A DNA stretch of 64,000 nt from Picochlorum sp. 'celeri'. Its lineage: Eukaryota; Chlorophyta; Trebouxiophyceae. The notes beneath the pieces are model-generated. The model did no database searches. It was not told where the DNA came from and saw only the letters and a program-made list of their open reading frames with translations. A program made the position numbers and the translations under genes. The stretch covers positions 558,001-622,000 of the forward strand of contig JAACMV010000027.1 in assembly GCA_010909725.1 (NCBI GenBank), read 5' to 3'. Positions 40,384-51,830 of the stretch are shown piece after piece. How positions within the stretch are numbered: the first letter of the stretch is position 1; each line of letters begins with the position of its first letter.

Positions 40384-41262
40384 TTATTTGCAACACACGA
40401 GACACCCCATAAGACCAAAACCTATCTCGTAGTATCTCGCAAATGAAAATCCGCTATCCCGCGCCATCCTTTCCAACGCAGCACCTTTGGGATACTTTTT
40501 AATGGACGGCCTGAGATACCTGTATTCCTCTCCAACCCCCTCTGCCTCTGCGGCTGGGACAACTAATGACTCTAAAAAGAACTCTTGTAGTCCATCTACA
40601 ATCTGATCATCACTATTGTTGAAATCTAAAATCGCAACGCGTCCTCCATCGCGCAAAACTCGATGCAACTCTCGAAGCGCACGAGGAATATCAGATACAT
40701 TCCTCAGCCCATACCCCATGGTGGCAGCATCAAAATACCCGGGAGGATATGGTAAATCAAGCGCATCTCCTTGAACCCATTCAATAACTCCGTTACTAGA
40801 ATCTCGTCTCTGAGCATCTTGGAGCATATCTTGAGAAAAATCCAAACCAACAACTCGCCCATCTCGTCCTACAACTTCCCGCAGAATCTGTGCCAAATCC
40901 CCACTGCCACAGCAGCTATCCAGGACCGTATCTCCGCGTTTCGCTTGGCACCATTTCACAGCCATCCTTTTCCATACTCGATGCAGTCCAAAACTGAACC
41001 TGTCATTCAGATCATCGTACACTGGGGATATTGTGTTGAACAACCTTTGTCTGGACTCACCCTCTCTTCCTGGTTCAAAAAATTCTCCAGCAGAGCCTTC
41101 TCTCTGGGATTGCGCCATCATCCTGGCATCTCTAATATTCCTTCTACCATGTAGCACTACTGTAGAGATGAAATCAGCTCCAGCAATACGCCGAGTCGTT
41201 TTCCGTCCACCCTGGCTCTGCGCCGGTGCAACGAACTGGCCGATGCTCGCCCTTGCACTCAT
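40384..41262 (-). CDS. MENG: Demethylphylloquinone methyltransferase (MENG/UbiE family)
   Basis: 292 residues, no intron. The first ~50 residues are Arg/Ser/Ala-rich, fitting a plastid transit peptide. The SAM methyltransferase core begins RQRLFNTISPVYDDLNDRFS and has the motif I region VLDSCCGSGDLA, GLDFSQDML, MGYGLRNVSDIPRALRE and the terminal YEIGFGLMGCL. This is much closer to plant MENG than to mitochondrial COQ5. It would methylate the naphthoquinone ring in the last part of phylloquinone (vitamin K1) synthesis for photosystem I. A plastoquinone or COQ5 role cannot be fully excluded. Confidence 0.88.
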   Translation of the reverse strand: MSARASIGQFVAPAQSQGGRKTTRRIAGADFISTVVLHGRRNIRDARMMAQSQREGSAGEFFEPGREGESRQRLFNTISPVYDDLNDRFSFGLHRVWKRMAVKWCQAKRGDTVLDSCCGSGDLAQILREVVGRDGRVVGLDFSQDMLQDAQRRDSSNGVIEWVQGDALDLPYPPGYFDAATMGYGLRNVSDIPRALRELHRVLRDGGRVAILDFNNSDDQIVDGLQEFFLESLVVPAAEAEGVGEEYRYLRPSIKKYPKGAALERMARDSGFSFARYYEIGFGLMGCLVCCK

Positions 41263-41459
41263 TCGCTATGGTTTTTCCTCAAATTATATGCTAAATAATC
41301 ATTTTGAGTGGCAGATACCCAGATCAATATGTCAATCGGAATACTATCTGCAGATATCTCTGTAAAAAGAGATTTTAAAACATCACCCAATGTTCAGGTC
41401 TATATGGGATGATGGCGGGACCAGCATCGAATAATAATCTTATTTGAACGTTGGCAAAG

Positions 41460-44400
41460 ATGGGGAGAGGGATTTTGAGGACGTTTCTCTTTGCTCTGTG
41501 CGTTGGCCAGGCTGTTGCAGTGCTGTTGTTTGTTCATGGTTTTCTATTGACCAGGATTCATCTCAAAGATACAAGTTTCACGGAAGATCAGGACTATGCA
41601 TGTAAGAAACCGTATAAGAAGCTTGTCTGGCTGGTTGTAGATGCCCTGAGGTAGGGGTTTTGCATGAGTTTCTGCCAAATATTCTGTAGCTCAACAGAAT
41701 CTGTGCTTGTTGCTCACATGCAGGTATGATTTTGTGGTACACGATTCAAGATACCCTTGCGAAGATAACAAACAAGGTCTTGAAGGGGCTTGTGCGTACA
41801 AATATCAGATGCCGTTTCTCTCGTCATTTGTGGAAAAGCCAGGAGTTTCGAGGGTGTTCAGATATGTAGCAGATGCCCCTACAACAACAACACAGCGATT
41901 GAAATCGATGACATCAGGGAGCCTTCCAATATTCTTTGATATATCAAATGCATTTTCAGCGTCAGCAATGGATGAAGATAACCTGATTGATCAGTTTGTG
42001 TCTGCTGGAAAGAGGCTTGTCTTTATGGGGGATTCTACATGGAGTGGTCTATATCCGACACAGTTCAATGTGTCGCACCCATTTCCATGCTATAATATCA
42101 TGGATTTACATACAGTGGATGACGGAATAGGAAAGTTACTGATTCCCACGATCGAGAATGAGTCTTGGGATGTGCTGGTGGCCCACTATTTGGGAGTGGA
42201 CCACGCTGGGCATGCACATGGAGTGGAGAGCGAGGCTATGATGAGCAAATTGAGACAGATTGATTCTAATGTGAAACATGTGGTGGACGTGTTACGCCAA
42301 GGTTCCTATCCTGGGGGTCCTTTTGAAGATACCTTGGTACTTGTTGGAGGAGATCATGGTCAGACTCTTACAGGGGATCACGGAGGTGGCAGTCCTGAAG
42401 AAGTAGACAGTGCTCTCATTGCGATAGATATAAATGCATATAGAGATGAAGGTGATGGATCTGTGGAGAAGCAGCAGTGTGAGAAAGATTGCTCATGCGG
42501 TCAAGATGGAAATCAGTGTGTGGAGGATTTAATGCAGATTGACCTTGTTCCCACTCTTGCGGGACTCATGCGGATTCCAATACCGTTCATAAATTTAGGA
42601 AAGGTTTCGAAGCAGTTGTGGTCATTAGCTGGGCCAGCAAGATGTGGTGCCTCCTCATATGCACAGATTTTGAGAGAAAATTCCAAGCAAGTATTCCAGT
42701 ATCTGACAACATATGCTAGTATGCCTGGCGCAAGATTTCCAGATACGGATTTGAAGCGGCTGAGTAAAGCTTATAACTCGCTAAACGATGATGAAGAATC
42801 TCACACAGAGTTTTTGATAATGACGGAAAAACTTGCACGAAGTGCCTGGACTCAATTTCATGATGGCTGGATGATCGGCGGCGGTCTTTTGTACCTCGCG
42901 ATCGTCATTTTTATTGGATCAGTGTTAGTTCAGATCATACAGGACATGGAAAGACGGGTTTCAAACGGTCAGATTGAGAATACTGTATCAGGTAGGGCAA
43001 CACTTGTCTGGCTGGCCAACCTTGTGCATCCAGCTGGAATATTTTCCTTTTTCTTCCTTTTGAACGAAGGATGGTGTATCAGTTATTTATTTGCTGCGCT
43101 TGTGCTGCTTGTGACGATACTTGAGATCGTGATGAGAAGAGCAGATGTGCTGCACCTTGTGAAGGGAGCTCTCATGTCTGTAGTATCCTGCTTCATTGTA
43201 TCCAAATATGGGATACAGACGCACAGTGGGTTTGGATTTTGGCAGCGATTGACTCAACATGAATCTTCTGAAAGCCGTGCACTGGAGAGTAGCGATGCTT
43301 CGTGGGTATATCCAGCGTGGCTACCACAAGCAAAAGACTTGACACATGCTATTGACCCCCATGATATCTCCTTTCTTCTCCAGTATGCCATCCCAATGTG
43401 TCTTTTAGTCTATATTTCATCCAAAAAATTCAAAGAGTGCCGGCATGCATCCTCTCAAACGATTTTCAGGTGAGTCATTTGGTATAACTTTCTGCAAACC
43501 TCTTGAGGTGAGGGCAAACTCAAAACACCATTTGCTTTGCTTCCTTCAGGCTCTTCACATACATAGGATTTACATGCTGCGCTGTTTTCCATTATGTTCT
43601 TCACAACAACAAAGGAGAAGAGGAAGCACTCAGAGTGGAACACCTGATGGGCAGCATTCATCCTTCTCTATCCACGTATGTTCTCCCCTCACCCCTCATC
43701 CAACTGCCTCTGGACATTGTATTGCCAAACATATGCTTTGGGAGCATTCTCATTGTGATCATGTATTCCATCATCCAGCGTATCAGAGGATGCATCAGCT
43801 TTACAGATGCCTCGACAGCCTTGTGCACTGTCCTGGTTCAGCTTGCCCTGCTCATATCCCCTGTGGCGACACCTTTGATTGCTGTGGGGATCCTCGCACA
43901 AATCTATGGACTATTGACTTTATTCAGACAGGATAACGCAAAACCTATTGATTGGATCTCCACCTGCGGATCTCTGGCACTAGTACAGTCTCAGTCATTT
44001 TTTGTCACTGGCCACCTCTGTGAGTTCTCAGGCTTGCTCTATACAGCTGCTTTTGTAGGTCAAACTGACTATAATCTACTTCGATCTGGATTGCTCCTCG
44101 GATTTGACACGTGCGGATGGATGATTGTCACAATATTATTGGCCTGTATCCTGGCGCCTCAGCACACTGCAGACAGCACAAAAAAACAGCACACTAGTCA
44201 TCAGCAATACATGACGAGCGCCAGACCTGCTCTCTCCATCAGATATATATTCATAGATCTACCAGGTATAGTTGCATCCAACGTATCCGGACAATCACCA
44301 GTACAAGGCACACTAGCACTCTTTGGATTCATGAGATCACTCGTCTGCTTCTGCTCCATGATCAGTGCCGGGATCCAAAAGCGCCATTTATACGCCTGGG

Positions 44401-44486
44401 CGCTCTTTGCCCCCAAATTTGTATTTGAAGTATACTTTTTGTCGATTACCTACCTAACATTGCTTGTTATGAGTGTGTTGGTGTAA
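41460..44486 (+). CDS. PIGO: PIG-O, GPI ethanolamine-phosphate transferase 3
   Basis: Three exons: 41460-41650, 41724-43469 and 43550-44486, with introns of 73 and 80 nt; 957 residues. A signal-anchor begins the protein, then the luminal alkaline-phosphatase-like domain with WLVVDALRYDFVVHDSR, FMGDSTW, VAHYLGVDHAGHAHG and GGDHGQTLTGDHGG, whose Asp/His residues bind metal. Many membrane spans fill the C-terminal half. PIG-O adds phosphoethanolamine to the third mannose of the GPI anchor, the link to protein. The second exon boundary falls exactly where the first long frame ends (FR then stop), which supports the model. 84 bp upstream of AP-4 epsilon. Confidence 0.94.
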
Positions 44487-44570
44487 TCTTTCAGTTCTTG
44501 TTGACAATTACACTTTTGTAAGAAACCGTGAGTAGATAACCCCCATAAACAGATATTTCAATGCTATAGA

Positions 44571-47311
44571 ATGGATATATCTACGAAAATAGCAGGCCTT
44601 GCGAAGAGGTTGCCGGCAGCGACCTTTAGCGGTGATTTTGAGTTTCTTGTCAGGTCAATTGGAGAGGCAAAATCAAAGGCTGAGGAGGATGACCTGGTGA
44701 AGAGAATGATTGAAATATGCAAAAGTAAGATTAAGGCTGGATTTTCGAGTAAGGCTCAGAATGCGAGGGCCATGAAGGATTTTCTAGTCTACCTCTTGTA
44801 TATTAACATGTTGGGTCACGACACATCCTGGGCGCTTCCAACGGTTATACAACTGTGTGGTAATAAGAATTTACAAGTAAAAAAGGTGGGTTGGTAGTGC
44901 TATGGTCGTTACACTGTGGATTCCAGGACTGAGTGACACTGTGTGTTCCTTTGTTGTAGACTGGGTACCTGACTGCGTCTCTTCTGATCGATCCTGCGAG
45001 CGAGTTGACGATTCTTTTGACAGCAACGATTCAAGCGGATTTGAAGAGTGACAATTTTTTGACCATCTGCACGGCGTTGCATGCAATTCCCACCATTGCC
45101 AATGCTGAGCTTGCGAATATATTCCTGCCTGAAGTTGTGGGTTTAGTGAAACATGATCGTGATCAGGTGAAGAAGAGAGCCTTGATTACCCTTCATAGTC
45201 TTCTTTTGGTGGACCCTTCCATAGGGGATGACATTGGCCAAGTCTTTGTAGAGAAATTGGGGTATAAGGAACCAGCAGTGATGTTTGCTGTGTTGCCAGG
45301 GCTCTATGATTTGATCAAGCTGAATCCCAAGCCATATCAAGGCTTGGTACATTATTTTACTAATATATTGAAGCAGGCGTCGGAAGGAAAGCTTGGTAGG
45401 AGTTGGGTGGTTCACAGAGCCCCAGCACCTTTCCTCCAAATCACCTTGTTACGCTTGTTGGGACTTCTTGGGGCGGACAACCCTCAGGTGAGCAGTGATA
45501 TGCAAGTTATACTAGTGGATGTGTGGAAGCGAGCACAATCGCTCATGAGTCAAGCAGGGAATGCGATTCTTTTTGAATGCATGAAAACAGCAACCACAAT
45601 TGTACCATCAGATACCCTGTACAGTTTATGTTTAGATACCGCGGCTGTGTTCCTGAATAGCACAGATAATAACTTAAAATGCGCTGGTATAGAGATATTG
45701 AGTAGGATGATTCGGGATGGGGATGCTGGAAAAGTACAGCAGCATCAAATGGCCATTGTTGAAGCACTACGCTCCCCTGATGTCACCTTAAAGGGTAGGA
45801 CGGTGGATTTGATCTTTCAGATGACGACGCCTAGCAACATAACCGTTGTTCTAGGAGAAGTGCTTGAGTTCATTGGCGATGACTCCATCGATGAAGAGAC
45901 TAGAAAGTCTGCTGCCTCCTCTCTCCTCCATGTAGCAGAAAAATTTGCCCCATCCCTGTCCTGGTTTGTTGATTCTATTACGAATTTACTAAAGCAGTGT
46001 GGAAATTTATCTCCAGTGGAAGCAGAGCATTCTTTGATTCGTGCACTCAAGGATGGTAGTGGAGGCACAGATCCTGCTGCAGACCTCATGCTTCGAAACA
46101 AAACTACCCATACATACTCTGAGATGCTTTCGGGGAAAAAGTTGCCAGCATCTCTTATGAAAGTCATATGTTGGACCCTAGGAGAATATGGCATTGATGC
46201 TGGATTGCCAGCCGAGTCTGTTTGCTCTACGCTCACTGACATTTTGGAATCACACACGAGCTCTGCTGCTCTCTCGGAAACCTGTATCATGGCACTGTCA
46301 AAGATTAGCATTCGTACGGAAAGAGGACTTTCCGAAGAAACACTGGCATTGCTGCGGTCCCTCAGCTCGTCAGAAGTTTTACCAGTCAGGCAAGCTGCCT
46401 TTGAAGCCTGTTCTGTGGCCGAGAAGCGGTCTCAGCTACAGAGCAAAGCCCCGTTTCGCCCACTGCCTGGGAGATCTTTTTCTTTCTTGGATGATATATC
46501 CAATGTAGCAATTCGAGAAGGGGCTGCGGAATACTTGAGCAGAGAGCAGAGAGAATCTATGGGCATGATGCATGATGCCACCAGAGTTGTCAAACCCTTT
46601 CAGAGGGACCTCAAATTTGAGGCATATGAACGACAAGAAGCCCAGAAAACAGTCGGGGGACAAGTTGAAAATCCTCAGGTACACCAGGTGGATGATTTAC
46701 TTGGAGACCTTGTCATTGGTGGTGACTCTAGGACAGGGTTGGAGGAACCTGTGCCAGAATCTAGCACAGAGACATTACATGTGGGAAGAAGTTCGAGTCA
46801 AAGGCGATGGGGTCCTACATCTACTCCTTCACCATCATCAAAATTGAATGTTCCAGGAGTCGAGCGACAGCATCACGCAAAAGATACAACCTCAACACCA
46901 ATCTACACATCCCCTTCAATGCCTCAGCAACGTGTAGATCCACAGCAGGAGCTCCTTGCTGCCTCTCTCTTCGGAACTGGAACTGGACCCACAGCGTCAG
47001 TTGGAATAAATCTATCATCCAAAATCCAGCCGAGTGTCGACTCAAAGGATCTTCTGGACCTTGGAGTAGATGAGCATACTGCTCCACAACAGCAGACAGG
47101 GACAACCCAGGGTGATGCCAGCCTTCTCGACCTACTCGGGGATGATTCTGCGCTACCAGCGACATCTGCACCGCAAAATCAAAGCAATGAGATGGACATG
47201 TTCGCATCGTTTGAGACAGATACCCTGCCAATAGACGAACCAGCCCATCCACCAGCGCGCCCTTCTACCCAGGAGTCGACCCCAGATCCATTCAAAGGAC
47301 TTTTGGATTAA
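44571..47311 (+). CDS. AP4E1: AP-4 complex subunit epsilon
   Basis: Exon 1 (44571-44885) and exon 2 (44960-47311) joined over a 74-nt intron (gtgggt...tgttgtag) give 888 residues. The adaptin trunk matches AP-4 epsilon better than gamma or alpha: INMLGHDTSW, LVKHDRDQVKKRALITLH, APAPFLQITLLRLLGLLG, NAILFECMKT and VICWTLGEYG. AP-4 sorts cargo at the trans-Golgi without clathrin in animals and plants. The tail here is unusual: it has LLDLL (827-831), a sequence like a clathrin box, further LLGDL and DLGVDE acidic-leucine motifs and a DPF near the end. A folded ear domain is not evident. TGTAA is 21 nt after the stop. Confidence 0.9.
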
Positions 47312-47431
47312 AACCCTGTCGGTACTTGAAATGTAAACAAATTATATTTATATTTGTATTATTGTGAACCAAATAGGGCGTATTATTGCCACAAGACAAA
47401 CTACAGAAGGAACCAAGGAGAGTTTCCGACA

Positions 47432-49174
47432 ATGTCTCAGTCAGACGAGTCCGAGGAGGTTTGTTCTTCATTGGGTTGAACCGTACCTTGCTTATGTTTC
47501 ATAGCATTATTGGGTATCTAAATATGCAGGAATTTGTCCCCCGAACGCGGGACACGAGCACCCCCGTGACCCTAGAAAGGTTTTTCAGGTACTTTTTTTT
47601 GTACTTTTTTGCTTTGCTCCAGCGTGGTGTGACATGGCTGACGTGTACCTCTTGTTCTCTCCAGGATCCTAGGAGCTGCTGGATCTCAAGTATATCTACA
47701 CCAAGGAGATGCTGAATCCAACGACGACTTGATTGAACAGCTGGTTTCAGACGGTGCAATTCATGATGACAGGATTAAGACTGCCATGTTGGCCTGCGAT
47801 AGGAGAAGATTCGTCCCTTTGCAGTACAAGGATATGGCATATGTTGATCAACCGATTCATGTTGCAGAGTGGGACAGCAATATTAGTGCTCCTCATATTT
47901 ATACAACATTTCTCAATGAGTTGGAGATTCGAGAGGGAATGGCAATTGTGGATATTGGAAGTGGTTCCGGAATTTCAACTGCGTACTGTGCAATGATGGC
48001 AGGCAAGACGGGTCATGTCACTGGTATAGACATTAACAAGCGATGCGTTGATTGGTCGATAAATGTATTGAATGAGTTGCATGCATCCTCAGAACCATTT
48101 CGGTCAACTGCTGCCCCAACGCGGATTGTGCATAAGGATGCATTCATTGCATGTTATGAGGAGGAATTTAAGGGGAAATATGATAGAGTATTTGTAGGGG
48201 CATCTTGCCCAAGAGCAAGGGCACATTCTTTCTTTCAGTTCCTAAAACCTGAAGGAGGCAAAGTTGTCATACCTATTGCTCCAAGTGAATTGTCGCTCAT
48301 TGAGCTGGTTCCGGAGAGCACGCCGTGTATATCTGAGATTGCAAAAGTTAGATTTACCAGCCTTGACTTACCATCGGAAATAGATGTGATGCAAGCTGTG
48401 TTGAAATCGAGACGAAAGGAAAGACTGAGGATTGTTCAGATGCCTTCTACATATGAGCAAGATTTGGTTAATATTGAGCATGCAACGTTGCTTGCACATT
48501 ATGATACCATTTCTTCGTCCCCAGAAGATGTTATTGAAGGCTTTCCGAGTACGTCTCCCAAAGCTAGTAGCGTGCTATCGAATCTGGGGAAGAGAGACTG
48601 TGTGTTGAAGGGTTGCGGGTGGACCCTCCATGTGCATTCAGTTGTGTTGAAAAATCGTAGCGCATACTTCAAAGCAAAATCGGAGAGTGGAATGAAAGAC
48701 TCTTCTCTTTCGATAGTAACGGTTCCTGATCATTTCAATGAAGACACTGCAAAGGTTCTTTTTTATGATTACATGTACTATGATGTTCTCAATGTGCGTT
48801 CAGAGCAGGCACTGCAGGTGTGTGAGATGGCTGATTACTACGGAGTCCCCAGGATGGTGAATTATTGTGAACATGTTCTCGCTGATATATTGAAGAAAGC
48901 AGATATATCCGAAAGGCATATTCGTGAGTGCTGTGATGTTGCAATCAATTTATTCATCATGGGGCAAGCTCTCTCCTTGGGCCAGCTGACAACTGTGTCC
49001 TTGGATTTCCTTGCGACACACTTTGAGTTGGTGAAAGAATCCGAAAGCTTCAGATCATTGGATGCTGGGCATATTGTATTGATTGCCGAAGAAGCTCACA
49101 ATCAGGTTTTAGAAATGAAGTCAATCATGCAGGAGTTGAGAGCATCAGCTTCATATGCAAAACAAGAATCTTAA
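47432..49174 (+). CDS. Isoaspartyl-methyltransferase-like / BTB fusion protein
   Basis: Three exons: 47432-47458 (nine codons), 47530-47588 and 47665-49174, with introns of 71 and 76 nt; 531 residues. About residues 45-260 are a PCMT/PIMT-type SAM methyltransferase: DDRIKTAMLACDRRRFVP, ISAPHIYTTFLNELE and VDIGSGSG (GSGSG at 127-131). Residues about 338-435 are a BTB/POZ-like domain (TLHVHSVVLKNRSAYFKA, EMADYYGVPRMVNYC), then a helical end. PIMTs repair isoaspartate; BTB domains recruit CUL3. PCMTD proteins pair a PIMT-like fold with cullin-adaptor function, so a degradation role is a reasonable guess. The last 29 codons are duplicated at 51600-51685. Confidence 0.85.
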
Positions 49175-49319
49175 AGTATTTCTCATGTATATGTATGACA
49201 AGACACGGATTCCATTTTACATTCCATGATACAACTATTGTAAAACAATCAATTATTCTTCCTTCGTCCACCTCGTGCCTTCATTTTCAACAGAACCTGC
49301 GTTGTTGAATCAATGTTGT
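49089..49319 (+). repeat. 231-bp duplication, left copy
   Basis: Identical to 51600-51830 except for two bases (A/G in the second-last Lys/Gln region and T/C within the SF3A1 end). It spans the end of the PCMT-BTB gene and the end of SF3A1, that is, the junction of two convergent genes. This copy keeps the functional PCMT-BTB end and a dead SF3A1 end. Confidence 0.93.
49249..49319 (-). pseudogene. SF3A1 3'-end remnant
   Basis: 71 bp equal to the last 23 codons of SF3A1 (51760 onward) with its stop, left behind in the left copy of the 231-bp duplication. It has no upstream coding continuation. Confidence 0.85.
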
Positions 49320-49622
49320 CAGTTTTGTTTAAAGGTACGTGATGATGTCTTCTCCAAACGACAATCAAGCTTCCATATCAATCAGTTCAGGTGGAATCTT
49401 GGGCATCCAAATAGCACATCACATGTAATTACTTTTTCGTCAGAGTCAGCAAGATCTCTAATAGCGTCTCGCATGGCCATGGTATTGGACTGTCCAATTT
49501 GGATATGTACATCGTACACCACCGTTGGTTAACCATTGCGCAGCTAGATGTGCTATAGATCCTCAATGAAGGCAGATCACGGATGTAAAATATTACTAAA
49601 AGTGTTCTTGTAATTAACATTC
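49320..49622. other. Left part of the inserted segment, upstream of the FN3 gene
   Basis: 303 bp between the left duplicate and the FN3 gene start. Small open frames on both strands have no family resemblance. It would carry the promoter of the FN3 gene. Confidence 0.45.
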
Positions 49623-51555
49623 ATGATGTTGATCAACCGATCTTTTAAAACGTTACTGTTATTGGCGGTTTGCGCTTTCTTTGGCGGGAAGCTGCAAGTC
49701 AACGCCAGGCCGAATGGTATGTTATTGGATTGATCTTGACTATAATGTATACATAGAGCAATAATTTGTACATACGAGGGTGCTACAAGGGTGGAAACAC
49801 CTGACACATGCCCAACCCGTCACGCGTTTAATCAACGGCGTTGTTGACTTTTTATTCGACTAGTCCCCTTTGATCAAGGGTACGCGGTCAGGGGGGTGCC
49901 CGTGCATGGCTGTGCATGGAAATATTGAAACACGCGCTTTGATTACTTATACTGCTACTATCGTCACGTGATTTCCATGCAGGTGCTGAGGCTAGTGCCG
50001 AGGATGAGCGTCTGTTATTGGCTGTCAGGAAGCCTAGTATTGTGAACTCTACACTTTCCTCTCTTACTGTTGGTACGTGCGCTGCCTGATCGGTCGATTC
50101 TAGCAGAGAGAATCGCTCCTCTGTAATTCTTACTGGAAGAGGAATAATAATACCACGACGTGTCTTTTTGCAGGATTCTACTCTGGTCCTAATTTAAAAA
50201 AGGTTGACTTCACTGCTGCGTGTGTGAATCAATTTGCTCCATTTGACTGCCAAAATCCTGCTCTGAACAGCTCATCTACGCCAGTCATAGGAGTGATTCC
50301 CAAAACACAGTCACTTGTGGAGGCTACGGTGGACGGTCTTGCCTTAAATGCAACGTATGACTGTTATATTACTGTGACATCTGGCAAGGTTACCAAATGC
50401 GTTGGTCCCTTCACAGGGTCAACTAGGATTCCAGAGGGTGGAGCTGTCTCCTACAGTCTTTTGTATGGACTCGATGTGGCTTTCTTTGACACCGCTCTGC
50501 AAAAGCAAGTATGCGAGAACTTGTTGAGTTTGGTGCCCCTTGGCACCTGCACTGTTAGCTCTGTTGCTGATGGAGCCCGTGCTCCCAATCAGCCAGCAAT
50601 CGTCTCTGGGTCAGTTGTATATGACAGTTACTTGGAAGGGAAATCATTGGTTGAAGACCTCCTTGGTGGGTCAAACTCCACGCTGACAGCTCTTGCAGAT
50701 GGAATTGTGAGCAACTCATCCCAGGTTTCTGTTCTGAGCGCCTCCCTGCAACCTATTGATTCAACCCCACTGGCAGGAACTCCTAATTTTGTGTCTGTAG
50801 AGAATATCGAAGCTACCAGCGCCGAGATCTCTTGGCTCGATGGCAAGATAGGTAATCCAGAGGAGACGTACACTGTGACATGTGTAGATTCCCTTGTGTC
50901 TACTTGCAGTGATCCTGGAATGAATATCACTGATATTCCAAGAGGAAACGAGACGGTGGTGATAAACGGCTTGTCTTCAAATACGACCTACAGCTGCTGG
51001 GTGAAGGCCGTCAACAGCCAAGGAAGTGTGTGCTCCTCGGGCCCGGTACAGTTCACCACAAAACCACTCTGCACCTCGATTCCCAGTGCAGCAATCAATG
51101 TCAGCCCTCAAGCTCAATCTTGCTTCATCTCATCTGGGCATTATCAGGGAGGTGGTCGCATGTTCAGGGATGGAAATACGGCTCCTTCGTGTGGCAACAC
51201 ACCAAAACCATATCCTGGTAACTTCAACACGGGAACCACCATGGATGTTGTCGTCTTCAATGGATATGCACCACCTCCAGGCACGTGTGTGACCGTGACC
51301 GTCAATGGAGGTACATGTGGGTTCTCTAACTTTTTGTCTCTGTGGTCTGGAAAATTCCCCATTGTTACCCAGACATGGCCATCAACAGGAATTGCGGGTG
51401 ATGCTGTCTTCCAGAATGACCCTGGATCAAGTGGAAGCCTGATGACTGCATCGTTTACAATGCCCTCTGGTACGGGAGCCATCTCCATAGTACTATCAAC
51501 AACCTCTGGCACCAGCTCTTGTTTGTATGGTGACATCCAGATTACCTACTCTTAA
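49623..51555 (+). CDS. Secreted FN3-like cysteine-rich protein
   Basis: Three exons: 49623-49716, 49983-50072 and 50174-51555, with introns of 266 nt (gtatgt...ccatgcag) and 101 nt (gtacgt...tttgcag); 521 residues. Exon 1 is a signal peptide (LLLLAVCAFFGG). At least one fibronectin-III-like unit is clear (ATSAEISWLDG...GLSSNTTYSCWVKAVNSQG), and an earlier VDGLALNATYDCYITV looks like a second. The C-terminal third (from CTSIPSAAINVSP) is a Cys/Gly/Ser-rich beta-type region I do not recognise. Many N-glycosylation sequons occur. It is likely a cell-wall or matrix protein. It is the cargo of the segment inserted between the 231-bp duplicates. Confidence 0.78.
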
Positions 51556-51599
51556 TTACGGAGTAGAAGAAATCTTAGGGAAGAGATTCTTCGGCAATC

Positions 51600-51685
51600 A
51601 AGAAGCTCACAATCAGGTTTTAGAAATGAAGTCAATCATGCAGGAGTTGAGAGCATCAGCTTCATATGCAAAGCAAGAATCTTAA
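51600..51685 (+). pseudogene. PCMT-BTB 3'-end remnant
   Basis: 86 bp that repeat the last codons and stop of the PCMT-BTB gene, with one base change near the end. Upstream the sequence switches to the FN3 gene's 3' region, so it is not part of an intact gene. Confidence 0.85.
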
Positions 51686-51830
51686 AGTATTTCTCATGTA
51701 TATGTATGACAAGACACGGATTCCATTTTACATTCCATGATACAACTATTGTAAAACAATCAATTATTCTTCCTTCGTCCACCCCGTGCCTTCATTTTCA
51801 ACAGAACCTGCGTTGTTGAATCAATGTTGT
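51600..51830 (+). repeat. 231-bp duplication, right copy
   Basis: Second copy of 49089-49319 (offset 2511). It keeps the functional SF3A1 end and a dead PCMT-BTB end. Directly at its left edge is TTCTTCGGCAATCAA (51587-51601), the exact reverse complement of 49079-49093, which spans the left edge of the first copy. Confidence 0.93.
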
